Source of the DNA: Shewanella sp. MBTL60-007
GTDB lineage: Bacteria; Pseudomonadota; Gammaproteobacteria; Enterobacterales; Shewanellaceae
Assembly: GCF_019654915.1 (NCBI RefSeq)
Contig: NZ_BPET01000002.1
Location: 62,001 to 126,000 of the forward strand
DNA length: 64,000 nt
Reading direction: 5' to 3'
The position numbers and the translations under genes are program-made. Numbering within the stretch: position 1 is the stretch's first letter; the number at the start of each line of letters is the position of its first letter. The notes under the pieces were generated by a model. It was not told the origin of the DNA. It saw only the letters and a list, made by a program, of their open reading frames with translations, and did no database searches. Positions 51,547-61,597 of the stretch are shown one piece after another.

Positions 51547-52545
51547 TTGACCTTCTTATCGAATCCCCAAGCGCTCAGCAGATCAAGCTTAGCGAGCCTG
51601 CTTATCTGTGCCTCCTTTCCAGCCACCGCCGATCAGTGGCTCTTTAGCTTTGATAACGATGTGGTAATTGGCCAAGATGGCGACTACTCCAATGGTTTCG
51701 TCTTTGGTTGGCAGGTGCTCCCTAAAGCAGACTTTACACAAGCCCCTTGGCCATTTAGTTGGCAAAAGGCCTTACGCTTTTCAAGCCAAGATAAAACATC
51801 ACAATGGGGGGCCAAGGTTTACCAAAGGATGTGGACCCCGAGTGAGATTGAACATGATTACGCCCAACCCTATGATCGCCCCTACGCAGGCCTACTCGAA
51901 CTAGAGAGTTTTACTGGTAGTTATAGTGACTCCTTGGCGCAAAAGAATTGGTTCAGTATAGGTGTAATGGGCCCAGCATCAGGCGCTCAAACCATGCAGG
52001 AACTAGTGCACAAAATTACCCCATCGACACCTCCTAAAGGTTGGCAGTATCAAGTCGAAAATCAATTCACTCTGCAACTGGCATACGAGGTCGATGCATT
52101 GGTATTTCGTCGAGATGCGACCAGTGATAGTCAATGGGAGCTAAGTGGCTATAGTCATACCATGCTGGGGAACTTCCGCTCTGAAGCAAACCTAGGTTTT
52201 ACCCTTCGCTGGGGAGATGATTTAGCAGACTCATTTGGTCAACTCAGCAGCCATGCAGGGCATTTCGGTCAATTCAGCGCTACGGCACGAAAAGGTGGGA
52301 GTTGGACGGTATATGCTCGGGCGCAAGCAGGTTATCGCTTTAACGATCTTAGCATAGATGGAGATCTGCCCTATGATTCCTACGTCCAGATGGAGCATCA
52401 ACAAGTGAAGGCTAGCACAGGCGTCATTTGGGCATTTCCCACTTGGTCTGTAAGCTGGAGCTTTGAGATTTACACGCCAGAGTATCAACCCGATCCAAAT
52501 CAGTGGCACGGCTATGGCATACTTAGCTACAGCTTCTTGCTATAA
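51547..52545 (+). CDS. lpxR: Lipid A deacylase, LpxR family
   Basis: 332 residues from a TTG start (51547) with GAGGAG 7 bases upstream; an earlier TTG at 51532 is inside that ribosome site. Signal peptide, then the DUF2219/LpxR barrel: LFSFDNDVVIGQDGDYSNGF, RPYAGLLELESF (Y-A-G), NWFSIGVMGPASGAQTMQE, and a C-terminal barrel strand ending YSFLL. LpxR removes the 3' acyloxyacyl group of lipid A in the outer membrane. The Asn/Asp in DYSNG and the QT near residue ~150 match catalytic-region positions of the family. Confidence 0.88.
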   Translation: MTFLSNPQALSRSSLASLLICASFPATADQWLFSFDNDVVIGQDGDYSNGFVFGWQVLPKADFTQAPWPFSWQKALRFSSQDKTSQWGAKVYQRMWTPSEIEHDYAQPYDRPYAGLLELESFTGSYSDSLAQKNWFSIGVMGPASGAQTMQELVHKITPSTPPKGWQYQVENQFTLQLAYEVDALVFRRDATSDSQWELSGYSHTMLGNFRSEANLGFTLRWGDDLADSFGQLSSHAGHFGQFSATARKGGSWTVYARAQAGYRFNDLSIDGDLPYDSYVQMEHQQVKASTGVIWAFPTWSVSWSFEIYTPEYQPDPNQWHGYGILSYSFLL

Positions 52546-52584
52546 CCAATGGCTGTCAGGATAAATCGATAACCTCACAACAGA

Positions 52585-53439
52585 TTAAAAGCTAAAGGCC
52601 CAGCCAATTTGTGGGCCTTTCTCGATAAAGTCCATCTCATACTTAACCCCATCGAGCTCACTGTCGTTACCGATTTGTAGATAACGATAGCCTATCCATA
52701 CGTTATGCAGATCGCCAAAACGGTATAACGCCGACGCATTAAAGCCATAATCCCTATCGTTATCGCCATAGATTTTAGTGTCGGCGCCCACTGAAATCCC
52801 CCAAGACTCAGTGACCCAATATCGGTAGGTGACACCGACTAACCAATCAAACAAATGTTCATCGGCAATAGGAACTTGAGCATTAATGTTAATAAGGCCT
52901 TCATCGCTCAGTGGCTTAACGTTAAGATCGATTTTACTAAAAACATGACGTACACCAGTAAATATACGGAAACCCGGCGTCACTTCGTAGCCCGCAAGAA
53001 AGTCATTAACCGCTAAATGCATATCGGTTTCTATATTGTGCCCCGGTGAAATAATACCGCCAGTGATAGGCCCTGTTATCCCCTCAGTTTGAGTGTCGCT
53101 TTTAATCCTTAGATAATTGACTCTTAAGCTATAGAGCCAATCGCCTTTCTGCGCGTAAAGCTCGCCTATAACACCAAAATTAAGGTTATCGATGATATTC
53201 TTAAACGGCACATCGATATCGACTCGTTCGCTATCGGCTGAAATTGAACCTGAAATATCAGGAGCCCAAACCATAGGGAAGGCGATTAAATAATTCCACT
53301 CATCTTTGCTCTCGTCATACGAGTCAGGCCCAACCTCATACTCTTCACTGGCAAAGGCCGCAGAATGAAAGAGTAAGATGAGCATTACCAGAGTAAGCTT
53401 TTTCACCAAGAGTGATCCTTGCCGCATACGACTATTCAT
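52585..53439 (-). CDS. Outer membrane beta-barrel protein
   Basis: 284 residues with a signal peptide (LTLVMLILLFHSAAFA; start could be an internal GTG in VKKLTLVM) and a mature beta-barrel rich in alternating aromatic strands (WNYLIAFPMVWAPDISGSIS, DWLYSLRVNYLRIKS, HNVWIGYRYLQIG), ending in F (IGWAFSF). Function unknown. Confidence 0.82.
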   Translation of the reverse strand: MNSRMRQGSLLVKKLTLVMLILLFHSAAFASEEYEVGPDSYDESKDEWNYLIAFPMVWAPDISGSISADSERVDIDVPFKNIIDNLNFGVIGELYAQKGDWLYSLRVNYLRIKSDTQTEGITGPITGGIISPGHNIETDMHLAVNDFLAGYEVTPGFRIFTGVRHVFSKIDLNVKPLSDEGLININAQVPIADEHLFDWLVGVTYRYWVTESWGISVGADTKIYGDNDRDYGFNASALYRFGDLHNVWIGYRYLQIGNDSELDGVKYEMDFIEKGPQIGWAFSF

Positions 53440-53454
53440 TTGTTATTCTTACTT

Positions 53455-55668
53455 TTAATCAACCCAATGTAACACATCTTTAATGACAGACCAGCGAGGC
53501 TCCTTCGGTTTAGCATTCTCACCTAAGATCCAATAGCCATAGAGCTTGTCGACATAGCCAGATGACTTTTGTAGCTCCAACCAGCTGTTTAAAAAAGTTT
53601 GTAGCGAGGCGTTGTCTCGAGCTACCGCGTAAGATGCTGGGAATGATTTAATCTCTTCACGGTTATAAAGTGTGGCGTACTCTGGATATAGGATTGTCCA
53701 AGTCTTACCAGCCTCAAGACTTATCATCAGTCCATCCCAGGTCTTGCCATCATCTTCGAAAAACAATCGGTCAGACTGAATGGTCTCAAACTCGATATTA
53801 GGAAACTTCTCCTCTAAGCGCGGGATAATCGAATAACGCCCCACGGTGGCTATGCGGATCTGTTCGGCCTCACGGATTAATTTATCGGTTTTGAATTCAT
53901 CTACTCGATGATCTTTCACCACAAATGCGTAATGCAGATCCAGCACTGGGGTCGTAAAGCCCACCAGCTCGATTCGCTTAGTTGTCATCTGTAAACCCGA
54001 TATCGCAATATCAAATTGACCTTGATTGATCCCTTCCAGCACATTAGCGAAAGTGTAAGGCACAAATGCAACTTTTAGTTCCATCTCTAGGGCTAACTTT
54101 TTCATTAGTTCAACATCAAAGCCCACCAACTCTTGCTGAGCATTATAGAAAGAAAACGGCACCTGAATCGGGTTGTAACCGACTCTAAGCACGCCGCTTT
54201 CTCTTATCTGCTGCACGCTTCTTGGGCCATCGGCTTGGGGGAAATCGGCCCAGTTATAGGCGGTGACTTGGTCTGGGATCTTCTCTGCTGCGCTCATTTG
54301 TGCGACAACTTCATCCATCTCATACTCGGTATCGACGATAGAGCTTAATAACCAACTTGTTGCCAAGAGAGTTAAGCCAAATACTACTGGCGTTAATAGG
54401 CTAATAGTGACTAAACGCTTCATGCTCACCTTAGCAACCCCTACCAACATCGCCGTGCCACCAATAGCTAAGATAAAAATATTCATTGCGGCAAGCAAAG
54501 AGGTAAAGCGGCTAGTGAACAAACTTGAAACCATATACAGCTGAAAAAGATCGGAAGAAAGCTCTAATGAGTCCAACAACATGGGGATAGTGAGGTAAAC
54601 ACTACCAAACAGGCTGACTAAACCATTTAATGACATTGGCAAGTAAGTTAAGAAATCGAGCTCCTTACCCGAAAACCAAGCCGCAAAGAGCACAAAGACA
54701 ATGGTGAGTAACTTGCCTAAATTAGGAAAACTAAACACAACAGGAATAATGATATTGGCGTAGTCATCACTTTGCTGACTGCCGATATTATATTTATGGA
54801 ATAGCTCCTTGGTGCGCTCAATTAGAATAGGAATAACGATAAAGATATTACCCGCGGCAAATGCCGTGATCATCGCATCTTTTGCTATTCCGGTAATATC
54901 GCGATAAGAAAAGGGAGTAAATACGGCTAAAATTGCAGGCAACACCCAGTAAGTTAGAATTATCGTCATCACCACATGAGCCACAAAGTAGACCTGTAGC
55001 TTTTGAAACTCGTCAAAATCCATGGTGCCAGCTGTGGCTGCCGTCATAGCAAAAATACCTATCGGCATCAGCTTAACGATGCTCTGGGTCACCTTATTAA
55101 ACGACTCCCCTAACAACTGCATAGGTTTCATCAACGAGTCTTTATTCTCGATAGAGATAAGTGCAATGCCAGTAGCGACACAAAACAGCACAATGGCTGG
55201 GATATAACTGTTCGACAAAGAAAAAAACGGGTTAGAGGGAATATAGATATCAAGCAAGTTTACTGAGTTAGGATCTTCCAGTGCCGTTAGACTAAAAAAC
55301 TCTCCAGCTTGCCAGTCGGGAAAGGTGTATTTGATAAAATACATACTCAACAGGCCAAACGACCAAATCACCAGCATCAACTTCCCGACTTTTACTCCTA
55401 AAGACTTGGCTTGCTCCATGGTTAAGCTACCTAGGCTAGAAACCAGTGAGACTATGATGTAGGGAATAATGGTCATCTGTAACAGCTTAATGAATGCGTC
55501 ACCGATAATAGACATCCAGGCTAACATCTCCCCAAAAAACAGCCCTGCTAAGATCCCAGCAGCAAAAGACAGCAGTACCAGTGTTGACATACTCATCTTT
55601 TGTTTGGGCTTTTCCTGCGTAGTTTCTGGCGCTAGCGTATTGGTTTCACTGCTCATGTTGCTCCCCAT
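53455..55668 (-). CDS. DAACS-type symporter fused to a solute-binding domain
   Basis: About 737 residues. Residues ~20-455 are a sodium/dicarboxylate symporter (MTIIPYIIVSLVSSLGSLTM, AFAAGNIFIVIPILIERTKE, SSLFTSRFTSLLAAMNIFIL). A TM/linker leads to a periplasmic SBP_bac_3 domain ~490-737 (ESGVLRVGYNPIQVPFSFYN, LVGFDVELMKKLALEM, FDIAISGLQMTTKRIELVGF). A secondary carrier with its own substrate-binding lobe is an uncommon arrangement. The start overlaps the BshA-like gene stop, so both are co-translated. The ATG at 55654-55656 with GGGGAG is an alternative start. Confidence 0.85.
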   Translation of the reverse strand: MGSNMSSETNTLAPETTQEKPKQKMSMSTLVLLSFAAGILAGLFFGEMLAWMSIIGDAFIKLLQMTIIPYIIVSLVSSLGSLTMEQAKSLGVKVGKLMLVIWSFGLLSMYFIKYTFPDWQAGEFFSLTALEDPNSVNLLDIYIPSNPFFSLSNSYIPAIVLFCVATGIALISIENKDSLMKPMQLLGESFNKVTQSIVKLMPIGIFAMTAATAGTMDFDEFQKLQVYFVAHVVMTIILTYWVLPAILAVFTPFSYRDITGIAKDAMITAFAAGNIFIVIPILIERTKELFHKYNIGSQQSDDYANIIIPVVFSFPNLGKLLTIVFVLFAAWFSGKELDFLTYLPMSLNGLVSLFGSVYLTIPMLLDSLELSSDLFQLYMVSSLFTSRFTSLLAAMNIFILAIGGTAMLVGVAKVSMKRLVTISLLTPVVFGLTLLATSWLLSSIVDTEYEMDEVVAQMSAAEKIPDQVTAYNWADFPQADGPRSVQQIRESGVLRVGYNPIQVPFSFYNAQQELVGFDVELMKKLALEMELKVAFVPYTFANVLEGINQGQFDIAISGLQMTTKRIELVGFTTPVLDLHYAFVVKDHRVDEFKTDKLIREAEQIRIATVGRYSIIPRLEEKFPNIEFETIQSDRLFFEDDGKTWDGLMISLEAGKTWTILYPEYATLYNREEIKSFPASYAVARDNASLQTFLNSWLELQKSSGYVDKLYGYWILGENAKPKEPRWSVIKDVLHWVD

Positions 55669-56824
55669 GCTCTCTCGTCTGTAGCGAAGATTGGCAATCA
55701 TTGATTGCCTCTTCGTAGCAAGCTAAGTATTGAGTAATCTTATCCTTAGGATTAAACAGCTTAGCTGCCCTGCTTCTGCCTGCCAGTCCCATTTGAGCTT
55801 GCTTTTGCGGTTCAGTTAGAATTTGCGTCATCGCCTTCGCCATTCCCACGGCATCATCGGGATCAAACATAAATCCTGTTTGACCATTGTCTACCACCTC
55901 AGGAATGCCATCGACATTGCTGCTTACTGTAGGTACAGCGCAGGCCATCGCCTCTAGCAGCACCATGCTAAACGACTCTCGATAACTAGGTTGGATCATA
56001 CAATCGGCATTAGGGAGGTAATGCTCCACATGAGTTACATCCCCCATAAAGGTGACATGCTTTAAAATTCCTAGCTTTTTACACTGTAACTTAATGCTAT
56101 CGATATCCGGCCCGCTGCCGAGGAGCACCAAACGAGCTTTCACCTTTCGCTGCAGCATATAAAACGCTCGGACAACCGTATCGCTATTTTTTAACGGCCT
56201 GAAGTTCGAAACATGCATCACTATTTTTTCATCATCTTTAGCCATCTTACGGCGAACATGAATATCGGCTAAATCTGGTGAGAAAACGGCTAAATCGATG
56301 AAGTTATGGATAACATCTATCGACTTCGTCTTATCAAAATGACTGTAGATATAGCTGCGCTGATAATTAGACACAGTAGTGACTTTAGTGCTTTTATGAA
56401 TACTGAAGCGATTGAGGGGGTAGAGCGGCTTATCTTGGCCAACAATGGTGACATCGGTACCATGAATCGTGGTAACCGTTGGAAACTTATGGGTGGTGAT
56501 CTCCCCAGCTAGATATGCGCACAGAGAGTGAGGAATAGAGTAATGAGCATGCACAATATCGAGCTTAAATTGCTCCACAACCTCTACAATTTTTGCTGTT
56601 AATGCAAATGTATAGAGAGGGTCTGAAAATAACGGGTAATTGATTGCCTCTACGGAGTGAAAGAATAGTCTGTCTGAGTCTTCTATTAATTTAAAAGGGC
56701 GAACACTGGATATAAAGTGCACCTCATGCCCAAGCTCAGCAAGCCCTAATCCCAATTCTGTTGCCACTAACCCTGAGCCCCCTATACTGGGGTGACACAC
56801 AATCCCTATGCGAATCTTCGGCAT
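55646..56824 (-). CDS. BshA-like GT4 glycosyltransferase
   Basis: 392 residues of the GT4 family, strikingly like the bacillithiol enzyme BshA: PSIGGSGLVATELGLGLAEL, IVHAHYSIPHSLCAYLAGE, TTIHGTDVTIVG, MHVSNFRPLKNSDTVVRAFY, then the donor site YRESFSMVLLEAMACAVPTV and NVDGIPEVVDNGQTGFMFDP. BshA joins GlcNAc to L-malate. No bshB or bshC is in view, so an analogous but different sugar transfer is possible. Upstream of, and overlapping, the symporter fusion. Confidence 0.85.
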   Translation of the reverse strand: MPKIRIGIVCHPSIGGSGLVATELGLGLAELGHEVHFISSVRPFKLIEDSDRLFFHSVEAINYPLFSDPLYTFALTAKIVEVVEQFKLDIVHAHYSIPHSLCAYLAGEITTHKFPTVTTIHGTDVTIVGQDKPLYPLNRFSIHKSTKVTTVSNYQRSYIYSHFDKTKSIDVIHNFIDLAVFSPDLADIHVRRKMAKDDEKIVMHVSNFRPLKNSDTVVRAFYMLQRKVKARLVLLGSGPDIDSIKLQCKKLGILKHVTFMGDVTHVEHYLPNADCMIQPSYRESFSMVLLEAMACAVPTVSSNVDGIPEVVDNGQTGFMFDPDDAVGMAKAMTQILTEPQKQAQMGLAGRSRAAKLFNPKDKITQYLACYEEAINDCQSSLQTREHGEQHEQ

Positions 56825-57262
56825 AAATCCCCTCCCTCAGATAGTTAACAAAATGTTATCAAAAATAAACTTAGCACTGTTAAGCACTTGCTCCAAGTCA
56901 TTCCGACCAAAGCAGTAAAACAAGTATGGTCTATCCCACGTAACAGACCTACTTGCCCAAAAAATATTTACCGATTAAGCAAAAATCGAAGATGAGAACA
57001 ACGACACTCCCTCGTTATAAATAGCCGTTGGAAATAGCCTTACATAAGCCAAAATCTACCTCACAATGTCTCCCTATAATTCATTCCTCGTCACTTCAAT
57101 TCGGTCTCTATCACTATTAGCAAAATGCAAAAAATGACTTCATCGACTCAAAAAAAATGCACAAGCAAACATATAAACAACTGAAAAACATAAACAAAAA
57201 CTAACGGCACACCTTATGCATTATTTAATCACAATAGATAACATGACAGTGAGAGATGCATT
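56825..57262. other. 438-bp AT-rich divergent intergenic region
   Basis: AT-rich from ~57120, probably holding the promoter of the LruC-domain gene; no operator was identified. No gene seen. Confidence 0.4.
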
Positions 57263-59422
57263 ATGAGAATATCCAAGCCGACTCCATTGAGCTATCGCTC
57301 CGCCTTGCTTCTACCTCTGCTGATTTCAGCAAGTGTCAATGCATCAGCCCCCTTTGATGCCTGTCCGACAGAAGCTTTCATCATCCAAAAACAGTCTAAT
57401 ATCCCTAAAAGCTATGGTGTAAACCTAGCGACAGGGAGTTACATCATCTTGTCTGACGATATGGGCACAGGTAACGGTTATAACGGCGTAGGTTTTAACT
57501 ATCATGATAATTATCTCTACGGTTGGGATTACGCTAGCGGCTCACTAGGCCGCACAGGTAATGACTACCAGATAACGGCACTCACTGTCAGTAAAGATTC
57601 TGCCTCTGCAACTGCTGGTAACTTCTTTGTGGGTGATATCGCTATAGATGAGAACGTTTGGTATGGCTATAGAAAAGGTAAAGGCTTATTTAAAATTCCA
57701 CTGGATAATCCCTCAAGCTACAGCATGACGCTGGTGCCCGGCAGTATCGACTACGCCACCTACAATATCACCGACTTTGCCTTTCATCCCACCGATGGCT
57801 ATATGTACAGTATTAGCAACGGCGCTTCAGGTAATCTATTACGCATCGACCCAGCCACGGGAGAAGCAGTAAACCTAGGTACCGTCATTACATCGACTTC
57901 TGGCAACTTTACCTTTGGTGCTCAGTTCTTCGATCCCGATGGCAACCTCTATGTCAGTAACAACAGTAATGGCTATATCTATAAACTCAATGTGAACGCC
58001 GCCTCACCCACTCCAGTATTATTCGCCTATGGCCCAGCCTCCTCGAGTAATGATGGTGCTCGCTGCGCCCTAGCCGAAGTCATACTCGGTGATGACGTTG
58101 ATTTCGGTGATGCACCAGACAGCTATGGCACACTGCTAGACTCTAACGGAGCGAGACACACCATTAGCGAGAACCTTTATTTAGGTGCCAGTGTCGATAA
58201 TGAGTCCAATGGCTATCCATCACCATTGAGTGATGACAGTAGCGATAACTCCGATGATGAAGATGGCGTATCTATGCCGACAGGCTTTGAATTAGGAGAA
58301 AGCGCCATTTTACTTGTTACCGCTAAAGGCAGTGACGGCTACCTTAATGCTTGGTTCGACTGGGATCATGATGGCAGTTTCAGCGCTGAAGAGCAGGTCA
58401 TTACTGGCGAAAGTCTCGCTGATGGCCAAAATACCCTCAGTATCGATGTACCTAGTTGGGCCAAGACGGGCTCTACTTGGGCGCGCTTTCGTCTAAGCAC
58501 TCAGCAAGTGATTAACCCAACGGGTGGCGTCGGTGACGGTGAAGTAGAAGATTATGCGGTGACCTTGACTGAAACCGGCGTCACCATTAATTACTACCCC
58601 TCCTCTTCAACCTATACCACCCTCGCCTACGAAGATCTTTACCCAGATCAAGGTGACTTTGATATGAATGACGTGGTGATTCAGCTGCGTCTTATTGAAT
58701 ATGTCAAAAACAACCAAGTAAGACGCATCGGCTTTGAGGCTCAGCTGGCCGCAATGGGCGCCGCCTACCATAATGGCTTTGCCATTCATCTACCGGGTGT
58801 CGAACGCAGCAAGATAAAAGAATCTGTTATCAGCTGGTCCATTGATGGGGTTGCTCAAACGAGCTCCCCCCTGGAAACCGGACAATCTAATGCTGTATTT
58901 GTCTTTACCCAAGATCTAAAGCAATACGTCACACTTGAGCAAGGCTGTCAGTACCTTAGAACAGAAACGGGTTGTGAGACTGCCTATAGAACCACTTGGT
59001 CTTTCGAGATCCCCTTCGAGAGCCCAGTGGACGAGAACCTTGTTCCTGCATTTCCCTATGACCCGTTTATCTTTGCCACGCCCAATACCGATCATGGCTT
59101 AGCTGCGAAGAATGTCGTCGGTGAAAATCCAGGACGTCAGTTAGAGATCCACCTAAAGAACCAAGCCCCTACAGACAAGTTCTCGGCTAACTACTTTGGT
59201 GCTCGAGATGATTCATCTGATCCGAGTGCAGGGCAATACTTCCAGGATGAAAACGGCATGGCTTGGGCCATCGAGATCCCCGTCACTTGGAAACACCCTA
59301 AGGAGAAGGTACGACTAGACGATGCTTATAGCGACTTTGTCGATTTTGCAGCTGATAGTAGCGGTAACACCAAGCCGACTTGGTACGAAAATGCCACAGA
59401 ATCATTAACCTTTAACGACTAA
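57263..59422 (+). CDS. Exported GEVED/LruC-domain protein
   Basis: 719 residues. Signal peptide (LLPLLISASVNASA), an N-terminal propeller-like domain ~30-275 (NIPKSYGVNLATGSYIILSD, VNLGTVITSTSGNFTFGAQF), a GEVED domain ~280-440 (VDFGDAPDSYGTLLDSNGAR, DDEDGVSMPTGFELG, GDGEVEDYAV) and a LruC domain ~445-719 (YEDLYPDQGDFDMNDVVIQL). Family members are surface or secreted proteins of uncertain function in marine bacteria; calcium-binding Asp/Asn loops are frequent. Followed by a coupled lipoprotein. Confidence 0.88.
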   Translation: MRISKPTPLSYRSALLLPLLISASVNASAPFDACPTEAFIIQKQSNIPKSYGVNLATGSYIILSDDMGTGNGYNGVGFNYHDNYLYGWDYASGSLGRTGNDYQITALTVSKDSASATAGNFFVGDIAIDENVWYGYRKGKGLFKIPLDNPSSYSMTLVPGSIDYATYNITDFAFHPTDGYMYSISNGASGNLLRIDPATGEAVNLGTVITSTSGNFTFGAQFFDPDGNLYVSNNSNGYIYKLNVNAASPTPVLFAYGPASSSNDGARCALAEVILGDDVDFGDAPDSYGTLLDSNGARHTISENLYLGASVDNESNGYPSPLSDDSSDNSDDEDGVSMPTGFELGESAILLVTAKGSDGYLNAWFDWDHDGSFSAEEQVITGESLADGQNTLSIDVPSWAKTGSTWARFRLSTQQVINPTGGVGDGEVEDYAVTLTETGVTINYYPSSSTYTTLAYEDLYPDQGDFDMNDVVIQLRLIEYVKNNQVRRIGFEAQLAAMGAAYHNGFAIHLPGVERSKIKESVISWSIDGVAQTSSPLETGQSNAVFVFTQDLKQYVTLEQGCQYLRTETGCETAYRTTWSFEIPFESPVDENLVPAFPYDPFIFATPNTDHGLAAKNVVGENPGRQLEIHLKNQAPTDKFSANYFGARDDSSDPSAGQYFQDENGMAWAIEIPVTWKHPKEKVRLDDAYSDFVDFAADSSGNTKPTWYENATESLTFND

Positions 59423-59433
59423 TGGAGCATGCC

Positions 59434-59961
59434 ATGAAAATCCGAATCGAAAAATTCATCAATATCCCATATGGCTTGATGGTATGTGGCGCGCTACTTA
59501 TCACGGCTTGTGGCGGAGGTGGCGATGATGCGCCTGATACTCCGGCTCCAGTTGAAACCGCATCAACAACCACTGAGACCACAACTGGGACCACAACGGA
59601 AGATCCAACTCCAGACCCAACTCCGGATCCGACGTCACTGGACGACTTAGTGGTAGATGCCGACAACAAGCTAGAATCAGCCTACCTGTTAACGATTAAT
59701 ATCGATAAAGATAGCACTCAAAGGGGTTACTTTTCACTGTGTGATGATTACCAAACACAAAGTGATGGCTACTCGGTTAACTTTGATTCCTGTCTATTTA
59801 GGGGACCCCTTAATGAAGGAAAGCTCAGCAAAGAGGTTAAAGTGGCCAATCATGAAAGCCAACTTATCGCAGTAATTTGGTTTTATGAGGGGCAAGATCC
59901 CCAGTACTCACAGTGGCAATATAAGCAAGATGCAGATTCGCAAGTACTCACAATGAACTAA
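59434..59961 (+). CDS. Lipoprotein with threonine/proline linker
   Basis: 175 residues from MKIRIEKFINIPYGLMVCGA. Lipobox LITACGGGGDD, then a Thr/Asp/Pro linker (TTTETTTGTTTEDPTPDPTP) and a C-terminal beta domain (ESAYLLTINIDKDSTQRGYF, SLCDDYQTQSDGYSVNFDSC). It starts 11 bases after the LruC gene stop, so it is likely the partner in one operon. Confidence 0.8.
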   Translation: MKIRIEKFINIPYGLMVCGALLITACGGGGDDAPDTPAPVETASTTTETTTGTTTEDPTPDPTPDPTSLDDLVVDADNKLESAYLLTINIDKDSTQRGYFSLCDDYQTQSDGYSVNFDSCLFRGPLNEGKLSKEVKVANHESQLIAVIWFYEGQDPQYSQWQYKQDADSQVLTMN

Positions 59962-60104
59962 TAGTGATAATTAACGCCCGTATTTAACTGAGTCACCTAA
60001 AACGTATTTGCAGCGATGAGCTATTTCCCGCCATCGCTGCGCCTTTTTACAAACCTAACCCATAATCATAAAACTCAGACTAGATTGCTCCATAATTTTC
60101 ATCC

Positions 60105-60350
60105 TTATTGAGTCTTATGATCGCGTCGGTACAGTAGCCACTCTTCGATAATCTCCCCATCTGGTAATTTACAGACTCCTATCTGCCCACCTTTACCTTC
60201 CTTTATCGCTAACTCACCATCAAGTGACACACAATAGTCAGATGCAGGGTTGGACATATTCGCCCTTGAATTAGAGCTTTGCTGATTGCAGCCAAAAATC
60301 AAAACTAATAACACGACTAAAACAGCCGAAACACCGAGATGCTTATTCAT
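60105..60350 (-). CDS. DUF333 lipoprotein
   Basis: 81 residues. Lipobox LIFGC at residue ~21 and the DUF333 pattern NPASDYCVSLDGEL, GGQIGVCKLPDGEIIEEWLL, YRRD. Such small Cys-containing domains are exported; function is unknown. Confidence 0.9.
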   Translation of the reverse strand: MNKHLGVSAVLVVLLVLIFGCNQQSSNSRANMSNPASDYCVSLDGELAIKEGKGGQIGVCKLPDGEIIEEWLLYRRDHKTQ

Positions 60351-60417
60351 CTGTTAGCTCCTAGTTAGCAAAAGAGCGCCCTAAGGCACCCTTACAGAGT
60401 ATTGTTTAAAAAACGAA

Positions 60418-61122
60418 TTAAAAACGGTAACCGACGGTAAACATCCAAGTACCGAAGTCTTTATTTTCTAAGTCATTCTTGCCGCGTCCCAAAGAAACAG
60501 CTTCAGGCTTACTATTGTTATAACCACTTGCAGAATATTTCAGGTCTCTAGCGCCATTTTGGAAGGTGTAATGCAGGTTAAAGTTAAGGCCGTTATCTAA
60601 GTAATAGCCCACCCCCACCATTGGGCGAACCACGGTATTACTCTGCGCATTGAGATCTAGGCCCGCGTAGTTAACAATTCCCCCTGGTGCCACATCTTGT
60701 GCCGCAAAGCCTGCCGATGCGCTGTACTTTGAAAAATCCGCACCCGCTTTAACGGCAAGATGCCCTGCGCCAACGGCAAACTGATAACCCACATACAGTG
60801 TGTGCGCTTTATACTTCTCTTTAGTGTAAGTGTTTAGCTCAATATATTCCGCGTTATCATCGGCAAAGGGGACTGGGCCAACATTGCCAGAATTTGTTGA
60901 CCAATTACGCTTATCAGTTTCACCTGTATAGGTATAACCTAAGATAAAATCTTTATAACCAGCCTCAAGGCCCGCAGCCACATTGCTGCCCATCGCCTTA
61001 TTTTTTGACACACCAACCATTGGGTTGATAGTGAAATCACTAGCGCTCGCAGTGTGTGAAACAGCCATTGCAGAAACAGCTAAAACCGAAGATAACACGC
61101 TAGTTAGTAAAACTTTTTTCAT
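60418..61122 (-). CDS. Outer membrane beta-barrel (opacity-type) protein
   Basis: 234 residues. Signal peptide ending AVSHTASA, then an eight-strand-like barrel (FTINPMVGVSKNKAMGSNVA, KDFILGYTYTGET, HTLYVGYQFAVGAGHLAVKA, VVRPMVGVGYYLDNGLNFNL), closing in WMFTVGYRF with C-terminal Phe. No specific ligand can be stated. Confidence 0.85.
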   Translation of the reverse strand: MKKVLLTSVLSSVLAVSAMAVSHTASASDFTINPMVGVSKNKAMGSNVAAGLEAGYKDFILGYTYTGETDKRNWSTNSGNVGPVPFADDNAEYIELNTYTKEKYKAHTLYVGYQFAVGAGHLAVKAGADFSKYSASAGFAAQDVAPGGIVNYAGLDLNAQSNTVVRPMVGVGYYLDNGLNFNLHYTFQNGARDLKYSASGYNNSKPEAVSLGRGKNDLENKDFGTWMFTVGYRF

Positions 61123-61597
61123 GATTCATTCTCTCTATGTAAATAAACTAAGGCCTCTTGCCTGAGTTACCACTTCATCCGTTATCAGTGGTGATTAATA
61201 TCAGTCAACATGAGGATTAGCCCCACTTAGCTGACCTAAAAGCCACTTAACAAACCTGCGATAACCTCGTTAGCCATCACTGTCGCCGTTAAGATGAGTA
61301 CATGGTAAAGAAGGCCGTTTTACCAAACATCATTAAGAAAATTGGTAAACAATAGAGATAGAAAGGTAAGCTGAGTCATTGACCTGTTGGCAGAGTCCAA
61401 AAGCAACATTTAAGGCAATGATCAAATCTTAGATACAGAAAAGGCCGTTAATTGAATAACGGCCTTTATTGATAGAAATCGATAGCGATTTTATTTATCT
61501 CAACAATGGGAGCCTAAGTTGAAGTAAAAATAGGGGGCCATCCGTGGCTAGAGAGTCCATGAAACTGTCGCCTATTTTTTAGTGGTCAAACAAATTT
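61123..61597. other. 475-bp intergenic region
   Basis: Contains the promoter region of the barrel protein and, at 61439-61470, a strong terminator for the serine hydrolase gene. No gene seen. Confidence 0.5.
61439..61470. terminator. Terminator after the serine hydrolase
   Basis: Perfect 11-bp arms AAAGGCCGTTA/TAACGGCCTTT with an ATTGAA loop and A/T-rich ends, 130 bases past the gene stop. Confidence 0.8.
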
